Origin: Persephonella sp.
Lineage (GTDB): Bacteria > Aquificota > Aquificia > Aquificales > Hydrogenothermaceae
Reading direction: 5' to 3'
Length of the DNA stretch: 5,342 nt
Assembly (NCBI GenBank): GCA_027058925.1
Contig: JALTAS010000031.1
Coordinates: 1 to 5,342, forward strand
A program made the translations under genes and the position numbers. How positions within the stretch are numbered: the first letter of the stretch is position 1; every line of letters starts with the position of its first letter. Shown one piece after another: positions 1 through 5,342 of this stretch. The notes under the pieces are model-generated. The model saw nothing but the letters and a program-made list of their open reading frames with translations. It was not told the DNA's origin and ran no database searches.

Positions 1-174
1 GAACACATAAACATTATGTGTCTTATGGATACCGGAAACGGTGGGGCTCTTGCCTACAGAAGCAACAGTAAAGCCATGCTTTTGCCTATGCCTGTGGTTG
101 GACACCTGATGAAAAAGGCGTGGGGTATTTATTACAGATTAAACAAGCTGGGAAAAATCCCAAAGATAATATAA
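1..174 (+). CDS. FAD-dependent pyridine nucleotide-disulfide oxidoreductase, possibly sulfide:quinone oxidoreductase-like (C-terminal fragment, 5' end outside window)
   Basis: The reading frame is open from base 1 and ends at TAA 172-174, leaving the last 57 residues. The visible tail begins EHINIMCLMDTGNGGALAYR, continues with a Pro/Met-rich turn (LLPMPVVGH) and ends in a basic, aromatic helix (MKKAWGIYYRLNKLGKIP). This order, a Cys followed by an Asp/Glu-Thr-Gly segment, then an Ala/Tyr strand, then a short amphipathic C-terminal helix, resembles the end of the two-dinucleotide-binding-domain flavoproteins that include sulfide:quinone oxidoreductases and type II NADH dehydrogenases. In those enzymes the C-terminal helices associate with the membrane and the quinone site. 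The nucleotide-binding motifs and catalytic cysteines lie outside the window, so the substrate cannot be told. The gene converges on acnB and stops just before a shared hairpin terminator. The frame and stop are certain; the family is a pattern-based judgement. Confidence 0.55.
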   Translation, partial: EHINIMCLMDTGNGGALAYRSNSKAMLLPMPVVGHLMKKAWGIYYRLNKLGKIPKII

Positions 175-199
175 AAGGGGGATCACCCCCCTTGTTTTA
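175..199. terminator. bidirectional rho-independent terminator between the flavoprotein gene and acnB
   Basis: Seven base pairs form between AAGGGGG (175-181) and CCCCCTT (187-193), with the loop ATCAC at 182-186. On the plus strand the stem is followed by GTTTT (194-198). On the minus strand it is followed by TTTTATATT-type sequence running into the end of the upstream gene. The hairpin starts directly after the plus-strand stop (172-174), and its right flank overlaps the acnB stop codon (197-199). It can therefore serve both converging transcripts. Confidence 0.8.
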
Positions 200-2788
200 A
201 AATGTATATAGAGCGTCTGCCACAAGTATGTCTAACTCCTCGTCTGAAAGCTCATGGAAGTTGAGAAATCTATATACCTGATCCTCTTTTCCTGCAATCT
301 TTTCATTCATGTATTTGTGGTATTCCTCAACAGTTGGAAGCCTTCCAAGTATCGCACTTATAGCTGATATCTCTGCAGAACCAAGATAAACTTTGGCATC
401 TTTACCCATTCTGTTATCAAAATTTCTTGTTGATGTTGACATAACAATCGCACCGTCTTTAACTCTTGCCTGATTACCCATACAGAGAGAGCATCCGGGA
501 ACCTCAGTCCTTGCTCCAGCTACTCCGTAAATATTGTAATATCCTTCCTCTATAAGCTGTCTTTCGTCCATCTTTGTTGGGGGAACTATCCACAACCTTG
601 TTGGTATCTGTCCTTCACCTCTCAGTATCTCTCCTACAGCCCTGAAGTGTCCTATATTTGTCATACATGATCCTACAAAAACCTCATCTATATTTTTAGG
701 TCTCCTTTCATCTGCAAGAACCTCAGATAGTGTAGCAACATCATCAGGATCATTTGGACATGCAAGAATTGGCTCTTTTATCTCATTAAGATCTATCTCT
801 ATTACAGCTGCATATTCTGCATTCTCATCTGCCTCAAGAAGTTCCGGATTTTCCAGCCATGCTTTCATTTTGTCTATTCTTCTTTTAAGGGTTCTTGCGT
901 CCTGATATCCTGCATCAATCATCTTTTGAAGAAGGGCTATATTTGACTGGATATACTCAATAACAGGCTCTTTATTGAGTTTTACTGTACATGCAGCAGC
1001 ACTTCTTTCAGCAGAAGCATCTGAAAGCTCAAATGCCTGCTCAACCTTAAGGTCTTCAAGACCTTCTATCTCAAGTATTCTTCCTGCAAATATGTTTTTC
1101 TTACCTTTTTTCTCTACTGTTAAAAGACCCTGTTTTATAGCAAAATAAGGGATAGCATTAACAAGGTCTCTAACTGTTATTCCCGGCTGTATCTCACCTT
1201 TGAACCTTACAAGAACAGATTCAGGCATGTTAAGAGGCATAGTTCCTGTAACTGCGGCAAAGGCTACAAGCCCCGATCCTGCAGGGAATGATATACCTAT
1301 TGGAAATCTTGTGTGTGAGTCTGCACCTGTTCCAACAGTATCAGGAAGAACCATTCTGTTAAGCCAAGAATGGATAACACCGTCTCCAGGTCTTAGGGAG
1401 ACACCACCTCTTTTTATAATAAACTGTGGAAGTGTAAGCTGAAGCTTAACATCTGCCGGTTTTGGATATGCAGCTGTATGACAGAAAGACTGCATCACAA
1501 GGTCAGCTCCAAATGAAAGGGCAGCCAGTTCCTTAATTTCGTCTCTTGTCATAGCTCCTGTTGTATCCTGAGAACCTACAGTAAGAACCTGAGGCTCAAC
1601 ATACATACCAGGTCTTACCCCTTCCATTCCACAGGCTCTACCAACCATCTTTTGAGCAAGTGTGTAGCCGACCCCTTCCTTTTCTGGCGGCTGCTCAGGT
1701 CTGATAAAGATGTTTTCTTCAGGCATTCCAAGAGCTTCTCTTGCCTTTCTTGTAAGATTTCTTCCTATTATCAGAGGTATTCTTCCACCTGCCCTGACCT
1801 CATCAGGTAGGGTGTTCGGCTTAAGCTCAAATGTTGCAACAACTTCACCGTTTTTAACAATTTTTCCTTCATACGGATAAATATCTATTACATCTCCTGT
1901 TTCAAGTTTTGAGACATCAGCTATTATCGGAAGACCTCCTGAATCTTCCCATGTATTGAAGAATATAGGGGCTATTACTCCACCTATTACAACACCACCT
2001 CTCCTTTTGTTTGGGACATAAGGTATATCCTCACCTATCCACCACATAAGTGAGTTAGTTGCTGACTTTCTTGATGATCCTGTTCCAACAACATCACCAA
2101 CGAACGCAACAGGATGCCCTTTTTTCTTTAGCTCCTGAATTTTCTGGATTGCATCCGGCATCTTAGCCTGAAGCATGGAGAGTGCATGGAGAGGAATATC
2201 ACTCCTTGTTGATGCCTCCCTTGCAGGGGAAAGATCATCTGTGTTTGTCTCACCTGGAACTTTAAAAACTGTTACTGTTATCTTTTCTGGGAGTGGCTCT
2301 TTTGATGTAAACCATTCTGCGTTCGCCCAGCTTTCAAGCACTTCCTGAGCATATTTATTTCCTGATTTTGCAAGTTCAACAACATCATTGAAATAGTCAT
2401 AAACTAAAAGAATATTTTTTAAAGCCTTTGCAGCCTCTTTCGCTATCTCTTCATCCTTATGACCTAAAGCCATAACAAGAGGCTCAACATTATATCCGCC
2501 AAGCATAGTTCCAAGTATCTGTACAGCATGTACCGGAGTTATAGCAGGAGATGTTTTTAATCCTTCAATAATTTCTGCAAGAAATTTCGCTTTTACAAAA
2601 GCTGCATCATCTACACCTGGAGGAACTCTATTAAGGAAAAGGTCCATAAGATACTCTTCCTCTACAATAGGAACCTGCTGGAGAAGCTTTACCAGCTCTT
2701 CCACCTGTTTAGCATTAAGGGGAAGTGGAGGAATTCCAAGTTTTGCCCTCTCTTCAACATGTTTTCTGTATTCTTCCAAAAAGCCCAT
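197..2788 (-). CDS. acnB: Aconitate hydratase B (bifunctional aconitase / 2-methylisocitrate dehydratase)
   Basis: AcnB reversibly converts citrate to isocitrate through cis-aconitate in the cytoplasm using a [4Fe-4S] cluster; many homologues also hydrate 2-methyl-cis-aconitate. The 863 residues match E. coli AcnB (865) almost end to end. In order: an N-terminal HEAT-like helical domain (about 1-160, opening [15 protein letters not shown]), then the swivel domain placed early as in class B enzymes (about 170-385, with [18 protein letters not shown] near 172 and [12 protein letters not shown] near 235), then the core (about 390-820). Cluster ligands are C708 ([10 protein letters not shown]), C766 and C769 (PGCSLCMGN). 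Other conserved segments are [11 protein letters not shown] (407-417), [11 protein letters not shown] (434-444) and the [11 protein letters not shown] active-site loop near 488. The ATG start sits behind a strong Shine-Dalgarno sequence and gives the family's normal N-terminus. The gene has its own promoter and ends in the shared terminator. In an Aquificota host it would act in the reductive TCA cycle; that role is inferred. No truncation or missing key residue was seen. Confidence 0.97.
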   Translation of the reverse strand: MGFLEEYRKHVEERAKLGIPPLPLNAKQVEELVKLLQQVPIVEEEYLMDLFLNRVPPGVDDAAFVKAKFLAEIIEGLKTSPAITPVHAVQILGTMLGGYNVEPLVMALGHKDEEIAKEAAKALKNILLVYDYFNDVVELAKSGNKYAQEVLESWANAEWFTSKEPLPEKITVTVFKVPGETNTDDLSPAREASTRSDIPLHALSMLQAKMPDAIQKIQELKKKGHPVAFVGDVVGTGSSRKSATNSLMWWIGEDIPYVPNKRRGGVVIGGVIAPIFFNTWEDSGGLPIIADVSKLETGDVIDIYPYEGKIVKNGEVVATFELKPNTLPDEVRAGGRIPLIIGRNLTRKAREALGMPEENIFIRPEQPPEKEGVGYTLAQKMVGRACGMEGVRPGMYVEPQVLTVGSQDTTGAMTRDEIKELAALSFGADLVMQSFCHTAAYPKPADVKLQLTLPQFIIKRGGVSLRPGDGVIHSWLNRMVLPDTVGTGADSHTRFPIGISFPAGSGLVAFAAVTGTMPLNMPESVLVRFKGEIQPGITVRDLVNAIPYFAIKQGLLTVEKKGKKNIFAGRILEIEGLEDLKVEQAFELSDASAERSAAACTVKLNKEPVIEYIQSNIALLQKMIDAGYQDARTLKRRIDKMKAWLENPELLEADENAEYAAVIEIDLNEIKEPILACPNDPDDVATLSEVLADERRPKNIDEVFVGSCMTNIGHFRAVGEILRGEGQIPTRLWIVPPTKMDERQLIEEGYYNIYGVAGARTEVPGCSLCMGNQARVKDGAIVMSTSTRNFDNRMGKDAKVYLGSAEISAISAILGRLPTVEEYHKYMNEKIAGKEDQVYRFLNFHELSDEELDILVADALYTF

Positions 2789-2792
2789 TGCA

Positions 2793-2802
2793 CACCTCTC
2801 CT
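2793..2802 (-). promoter_or_regulatory. Ribosome binding site of acnB
   Basis: The minus-strand sequence AGGAGAGGTG lies just upstream of the acnB ATG (2786-2788). AGGAG is 9 bases from the start and the overlapping GAGGTG is 4 bases from it, so either register can pair with the 3' end of 16S rRNA. It supports this ATG as the start. Confidence 0.8.
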
Positions 2803-2823
2803 GAAGTTATTTTTAGACAGAAT

Positions 2824-2853
2824 ATTATAATTGATACATTAATAAAAAATCAA
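2824..2853 (-). promoter_or_regulatory. Predicted sigma-70-type promoter of acnB
   Basis: On the minus strand a perfect TATAAT (-10, 2824-2829) is preceded after an 18-base spacer by TTGATT (-35, 2848-2853; four of six consensus bases). Transcription would begin near 2817, giving a leader of roughly 28 bases that carries the acnB Shine-Dalgarno sequence. The promoter lies downstream of the terminator of the polyamine operon, so acnB is probably transcribed on its own. The spacer is very AT-rich, which raises the chance of a fortuitous match, but the exact -10, spacing and position agree with each other. Confidence 0.6.
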
Positions 2854-2883
2854 ACACTGTTTTATAAATTTGGAATAAATTTT

Positions 2884-2911
2884 TTTAAAGAAAAGGGGCT
2901 TTTAAGCCCCT
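2884..2911 (-). terminator. Rho-independent terminator of the M16-speE-bpsA operon
   Basis: Read on the minus strand, AGGGGCT (2911-2905) and AGCCCCT (2900-2894) form a seven-base-pair stem around a four-base loop TAAA. A T-rich tract (TTTCTTT then A-rich sequence, 2893-2884) follows. The hairpin begins four bases after the bpsA stop codon (2916-2918). It separates the polyamine operon from the acnB promoter. Confidence 0.85.
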
Positions 2912-2915
2912 GATT

Positions 2916-3992
2916 TTAAGTTGTTGAGCCTTCCTCATCAAGATAAAGCTCTCTGAAAACCTCATCTTTTATCTGTATGTTTTCACCCTTGAATCCTGGC
3001 ATAGCTTCAATCCTGTACCATGCTGATCTGTACCATATGTCTGATGGACCTTTATTTACAGGTGCAACTTTTTGAGCCCTTGTCTCTTCATGATATTCCC
3101 AGTTCATATATGCGTTAAAATCCTGAACAATGTCTGTAATCACCATTCCGTAATCATTTAAGAGTGCTTTCTGAAACTGCTGCCATCTATTGAGTGAGGA
3201 ATCCCTGAGGGTCAGACCAAAATATCCTGCAGATCCTTCCCCTTTGAGAGAGGCTATTCCTCTTGCAATAAACGCCTTAAAAGCCTTCACAGTTTCAGGG
3301 GGATCTGTTATAAACACATCAAAAGCCCCGATCCATTCCTCTGGAAATGGATTTCTCAGATCAAACCTTATAGCTTCAGCATTGTATATTCCAAGCTCTC
3401 TGAATATTCTGTTGTCAAAATCAATAGCTCTCTCGTCTATATCAAGTATGAGAACTTTTCTTGGAAGACCTGTCAGTGCAACAGCAAGCCCTGTAAGATC
3501 ATCTTCAGCTCCCATAACAAGAATATCCCTGTTTCTGAGATCCTCTCTTGAATCTAAGAACAGAACCCTTGATATTGTAGTCTCAGGTGTTACAGATCCC
3601 TGATCGTATTCCTGTATAGCTTTTGGTCTGTCCTGTGTAAGTTCAAGGAATATTCTGTACCAGTCTTTATTCGCATAAAACGGTATTCCCCTTCCTTCAC
3701 ATGCCTGGCATGTGTAATCAACATAAGGGGGTATTTTAAGCTCTTTTACAAGGTTTAACCCTTTTTCTGTAAGGAAAAGCTCATCATTCTCAACTTTTAC
3801 AAATCCTTCTCCTATAAGTCCCTTTACTATCTCTGAAGCAGCTGGAACAGGAAGATCTGAATAATCAACAACCTTCCAGAAATCTTTTGTCACCTGAAGT
3901 GCAGCAAGTACTCTCTCAACATTCCTTGGTATAAGTCTGATATTCGTTTTTTCTGAAGATTCCCTGGCTATTTTTTGTAAGATTTCTGCCAA
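2916..3992 (-). CDS. bpsA: N4-bis(aminopropyl)spermidine synthase (branched-chain polyamine synthase)
   Basis: BpsA transfers aminopropyl groups from decarboxylated S-adenosylmethionine to the secondary amine of spermidine, giving N4-aminopropylspermidine and then the quaternary N4-bis(aminopropyl)spermidine found in thermophiles. The 358 residues are close to the known archaeal and Thermus enzymes (about 350). In order: a helical/winged-helix-like N-terminal domain (about 15-90, ending in a typical LTEKG turn), a CQACEGRG knuckle (C95, C98), a DQGSVTPET segment (130-138), then a Rossmann-type transferase domain with an acidic loop GAEDD (161-165), LDIDER (183-188, expected to bind the cosubstrate) and TDPPET (229-234). 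The start is TTG at 3990-3992: no in-frame ATG occurs before residue 160, and an AAGGAGGT Shine-Dalgarno sequence sits 6 bases upstream. It follows speE by 15 bases, fitting a shared pathway. The acidic loop differs from the GDDD I recall for the Thermococcus enzyme, which leaves some room for altered activity. Confidence 0.9.
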   Translation of the reverse strand: MAEILQKIARESSEKTNIRLIPRNVERVLAALQVTKDFWKVVDYSDLPVPAASEIVKGLIGEGFVKVENDELFLTEKGLNLVKELKIPPYVDYTCQACEGRGIPFYANKDWYRIFLELTQDRPKAIQEYDQGSVTPETTISRVLFLDSREDLRNRDILVMGAEDDLTGLAVALTGLPRKVLILDIDERAIDFDNRIFRELGIYNAEAIRFDLRNPFPEEWIGAFDVFITDPPETVKAFKAFIARGIASLKGEGSAGYFGLTLRDSSLNRWQQFQKALLNDYGMVITDIVQDFNAYMNWEYHEETRAQKVAPVNKGPSDIWYRSAWYRIEAMPGFKGENIQIKDEVFRELYLDEEGSTT

Positions 3993-3998
3993 CTGTTT

Positions 3999-4006
3999 AC
4001 CTCCTT
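3999..4006 (-). promoter_or_regulatory. Ribosome binding site fixing the TTG start of bpsA
   Basis: The minus-strand AAGGAGGT nearly matches the full anti-Shine-Dalgarno complement. It is separated by AAACAG from the TTG at 3990-3992 and begins one base after the speE stop codon (TAA, 4008-4010). Its strength and spacing justify calling the rare TTG start and suggest reinitiation by ribosomes leaving speE. Confidence 0.85.
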
Positions 4007-4007
4007 G

Positions 4008-4841
4008 TTAAGATTTTTTTATTATTTCCTGAACAAACTTAGGCAGTGAAAAAAGACAAGCATATATGCTATCACAAAAGTATTTTGTTTTCAATTCCTT
4101 AAGTCTATCTGGATTCTTGGTGGTATCCTTTATATCAACAAAGTCGGAAGCTATCGTAAAGCTCCACATTCCTGAAGGATATGTAGGTATGTAAGCAAGA
4201 TAAACTCCCACATTTCTGAACACCTTTCTGATCTCACTGTAGGCCTTTGAAAAATATTTTTCCTGCAGAATTGGAGATTCTGTCTGAGCAACCATTATTC
4301 CATCTTTTCTTAGTGAGTTTTTTACCTTTTCATAAAACTCTCTTTTAAACAGAACCTCAGAAGCACCTACCGGATCAGAAGAATCCATTATTATCAGATC
4401 GTAAAAATCTTTCCGTTCTTCTAAAAAACTGTTTCCATCTTCAATGAATATTTTGACTTTGGGATCTCTTAACTTTTCTGAAATAGTTGGGAAGAACTTT
4501 TCAGAAACTATTATCACTTCCTCGTCTATCTCACAGAGATGAACCTCTTTTACAGATTTATGCTTCAGGATTTCCCTTATAGTTCCACCGTCCCCCCCTC
4601 CTATAACAAGAACCCTTTCAGGATTTGGATGCATAACCATAGCTGGATGGGCAAGCATCTCATGGTATATAAACTCATCCCTTTCTGTTGTCTGGACAAG
4701 TCCGTCAAGAACAAGCATTCTTCCAAACTCTGGAGTGTCAAGAACAAGTATCTCCTGATACCTTGATTTAATCTTTTTTACCTCATCTGCTTTAACAGTC
4801 AGGCCTACGCCTTCTGTCCAGTGTTCAGTAAACCAGATCAT
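4008..4841 (-). CDS. speE: Spermidine synthase / polyamine aminopropyltransferase
   Basis: SpeE moves the aminopropyl group of decarboxylated S-adenosylmethionine to putrescine, giving spermidine and methylthioadenosine. Thermophile members often prefer agmatine, and the sequence alone does not decide between them. With the ATG at 4839-4841 the protein has 277 residues, the normal family length. It shows an N-terminal beta domain (MIWFTEHWTEG start, LVLDGLVQTTERDEF at 43-57, YHEMLAH at 59-65), then a Rossmann fold with GGGDGG (81-86), the CEID loop (E105, ribose binding), IEDGNSF (D135) and the active-site loop DSSDPVG (D153 and D156, the expected catalytic acids). It ends with QTESP (186-190) and IPTYPSGMWSFTI (218-230), all typical. 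A GTG six bases upstream (4845-4847) lies inside the Shine-Dalgarno sequence, so it is not the start. It is the middle gene of a tight operon and feeds substrate to BpsA. Confidence 0.95.
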   Translation of the reverse strand: MIWFTEHWTEGVGLTVKADEVKKIKSRYQEILVLDTPEFGRMLVLDGLVQTTERDEFIYHEMLAHPAMVMHPNPERVLVIGGGDGGTIREILKHKSVKEVHLCEIDEEVIIVSEKFFPTISEKLRDPKVKIFIEDGNSFLEERKDFYDLIIMDSSDPVGASEVLFKREFYEKVKNSLRKDGIMVAQTESPILQEKYFSKAYSEIRKVFRNVGVYLAYIPTYPSGMWSFTIASDFVDIKDTTKNPDRLKELKTKYFCDSIYACLFSLPKFVQEIIKKS

Positions 4842-4844
4842 AAG

Positions 4845-4851
4845 CACCTCC
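4845..4851 (-). promoter_or_regulatory. Ribosome binding site of speE, overlapping the upstream stop codon
   Basis: The minus-strand GGAGGTG is placed so that GGAGG ends 5 bases before the ATG at 4839-4841. Its first G is the last base of the M16 gene's TAG stop (4851-4853). A ribosome terminating on the M16 gene is thus positioned on the speE initiation region, which suggests translational coupling. The site also rules out the GTG at 4845-4847 as a start, since that codon is part of the site. Confidence 0.85.
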
Positions 4852-5342
4852 TAAGGCTTTACTATAACGCATCTGTACCCTTTAGGAATATATCTTTTCC
4901 ACACATCAAAAATATCATTTTTTGAAACTTTGTTTATCTTTTCTGGATATTCCCTATCCATATGATAACCAAGTCCTATAGTCTCAAACCAGCCTAAATA
5001 CCACGCCTGTTTTGCTCTTGTTTGATGTTCCAGCAAAAAATGGCCAAAAATTTTTTCTTTTGCTATTTTTATCTCTTCCTCTTTAACGCCTTTTTCAATA
5101 CTTCTCACAACATCAACTATCCCTTTAAGGGACTCATCAGTTTTTTCAGGTGCCGTTCCTATGTAAGCAATAAATCTCCCCATATTTATTCTTGTTGGGA
5201 AAAATGAGCCTACAGCGTATGCGAGACCTTTTTTCTCTCTCAGTTCCTGAAAGAGCCTTGAAGTAAAACCGCTTCCTATTATTCCGTTTAAAACCTTCAT
5301 ACTGAAATAACCTTTTTCTTCTGCTGTTGGCGCATCATAAGC
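4851..5342 (-). CDS. M16-family (pitrilysin/insulinase-like) zinc peptidase, C-terminal fragment (5' end outside window)
   Basis: The frame is open to the right edge and ends at TAG 4851-4853, giving 163 visible residues. The ATG at 5298-5300 is internal: the frame continues upstream for 14 codons (AYDAPTAEEKGYFS), and these match the family's usual lead-in to the next segment. The hallmark of the M16 C-terminal domain is present: VLNGIIGSGFTSRLFQELRE, then KKGLAYAVGSFF with the Arg and Tyr regions that help bind substrate in active members. It closes with YPEKINKVSKNDI and a final strand VIVKP. The HxxEH zinc motif belongs to the N-terminal half and is not in view, so the protein could be the catalytic subunit or the non-catalytic partner of an M16 pair. 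The gene ends 9 bases before speE and shares that operon. Its link to polyamine synthesis is unknown and probably only positional. Confidence 0.85.
   Translation of the reverse strand, partial: AYDAPTAEEKGYFSMKVLNGIIGSGFTSRLFQELREKKGLAYAVGSFFPTRINMGRFIAYIGTAPEKTDESLKGIVDVVRSIEKGVKEEEIKIAKEKIFGHFLLEHQTRAKQAWYLGWFETIGLGYHMDREYPEKINKVSKNDIFDVWKRYIPKGYRCVIVKP

Noticed and set aside
1200..1442. 80-codon plus-strand open frame
   Set aside because: It lies wholly inside acnB on the opposite strand, has no ribosome binding site of note and resembles no protein family; it is a shadow of the conserved core of AcnB.
2831..2853. FNR/CRP-type box at the acnB promoter
   Set aside because: The half sites TTGAT and ATCAA are 13 bases apart rather than 4 to 6, so it is not a standard site for that family; it is kept only as an unassigned inverted repeat.
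2725..2913. 62-codon plus-strand open frame crossing the acnB start and the intergenic spacer
   Set aside because: It runs antisense through the acnB N-terminus, promoter and the operon terminator hairpin, and its translation is just read-through of AT-rich spacer.
3190..3603. 137-codon plus-strand open frame, Ser-rich
   Set aside because: It lies entirely antisense to the transferase domain of bpsA, and its Ser/Ile-rich composition is what the reverse of these codons produces.
4014..4020. Run of seven A on the minus strand (A AAA AAA) at the end of speE as a possible -1 frameshift site
   Set aside because: A -1 shift would only replace the last residue with about six others before a stop at the TAA in the bpsA leader; there is no supporting hairpin and no functional gain, so it is probably ordinary Lys-Lys coding.
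4539..4766. 75-codon plus-strand open frame
   Set aside because: It lies antisense to the most conserved part of speE; no independent support.
5022..5207. 61-codon plus-strand open frame, Phe-rich and membrane-like
   Set aside because: The Phe-rich stretch is the complement of Lys/Glu-rich helices in the M16 domain, so the apparent hydrophobicity is an artefact.
5298..5300. ATG as the start of a short 149-residue M16 protein
   Set aside because: The frame stays open to the window edge, the 14 upstream codons fit the family, and no Shine-Dalgarno sequence precedes this ATG; the gene is simply cut by the window.

Overview
The window reads as ordinary chromosome of a thermophilic, probably chemolithoautotrophic bacterium. 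The best guess is Aquificota, family Hydrogenothermaceae (Persephonella/Sulfurihydrogenibium type). This is inferred from the AT-rich spacers, the frequent AGA (Arg) and ATA (Ile) codons, a branched-chain polyamine synthase (BpsA, a thermophile marker), a class B aconitase and the tail of a flavoprotein resembling sulfide:quinone oxidoreductases. No mobile element, CRISPR array, tRNA or rRNA was seen, and every longer stretch is explained by conserved genes.

Layout, left to right. Positions 1-174 (+) hold the last 57 codons of a flavoprotein oxidoreductase. It converges on acnB (197-2788, -), and only 22 bases separate the two stop codons. A GC-rich hairpin with T-rich arms on both sides fills that gap and can end transcription from either direction. 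acnB has its own leader: a consensus -10 box, a fair -35 box and a strong Shine-Dalgarno sequence in the 127-base spacer at 2789-2915. The same spacer holds the terminator of the upstream operon.

That operon runs right to left: an M16-family zinc-peptidase-like gene (4851 to beyond the right edge), speE (4008-4841) and bpsA (2916-3992). The genes are tightly packed. The stop codon of the M16 gene overlaps the ribosome binding site of speE, and bpsA starts 15 bases after speE at a TTG codon behind a near-perfect Shine-Dalgarno sequence.

How the genes work together: SpeE transfers an aminopropyl group from decarboxylated S-adenosylmethionine to a diamine (putrescine, or agmatine in the thermophile route). 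BpsA then adds further aminopropyl groups to the internal nitrogen of spermidine, giving branched polyamines thought to stabilise nucleic acids at high temperature. AcnB interconverts citrate and isocitrate. In Aquificota it would serve the reductive TCA cycle, although the window itself does not show the direction of flux.

No previously undescribed system is evident. The points most worth a second look are the two-gene branched-polyamine cassette, the altered acidic motif and lone CxxC pair in BpsA, two start-site decisions, and an inverted repeat laid over the acnB promoter.
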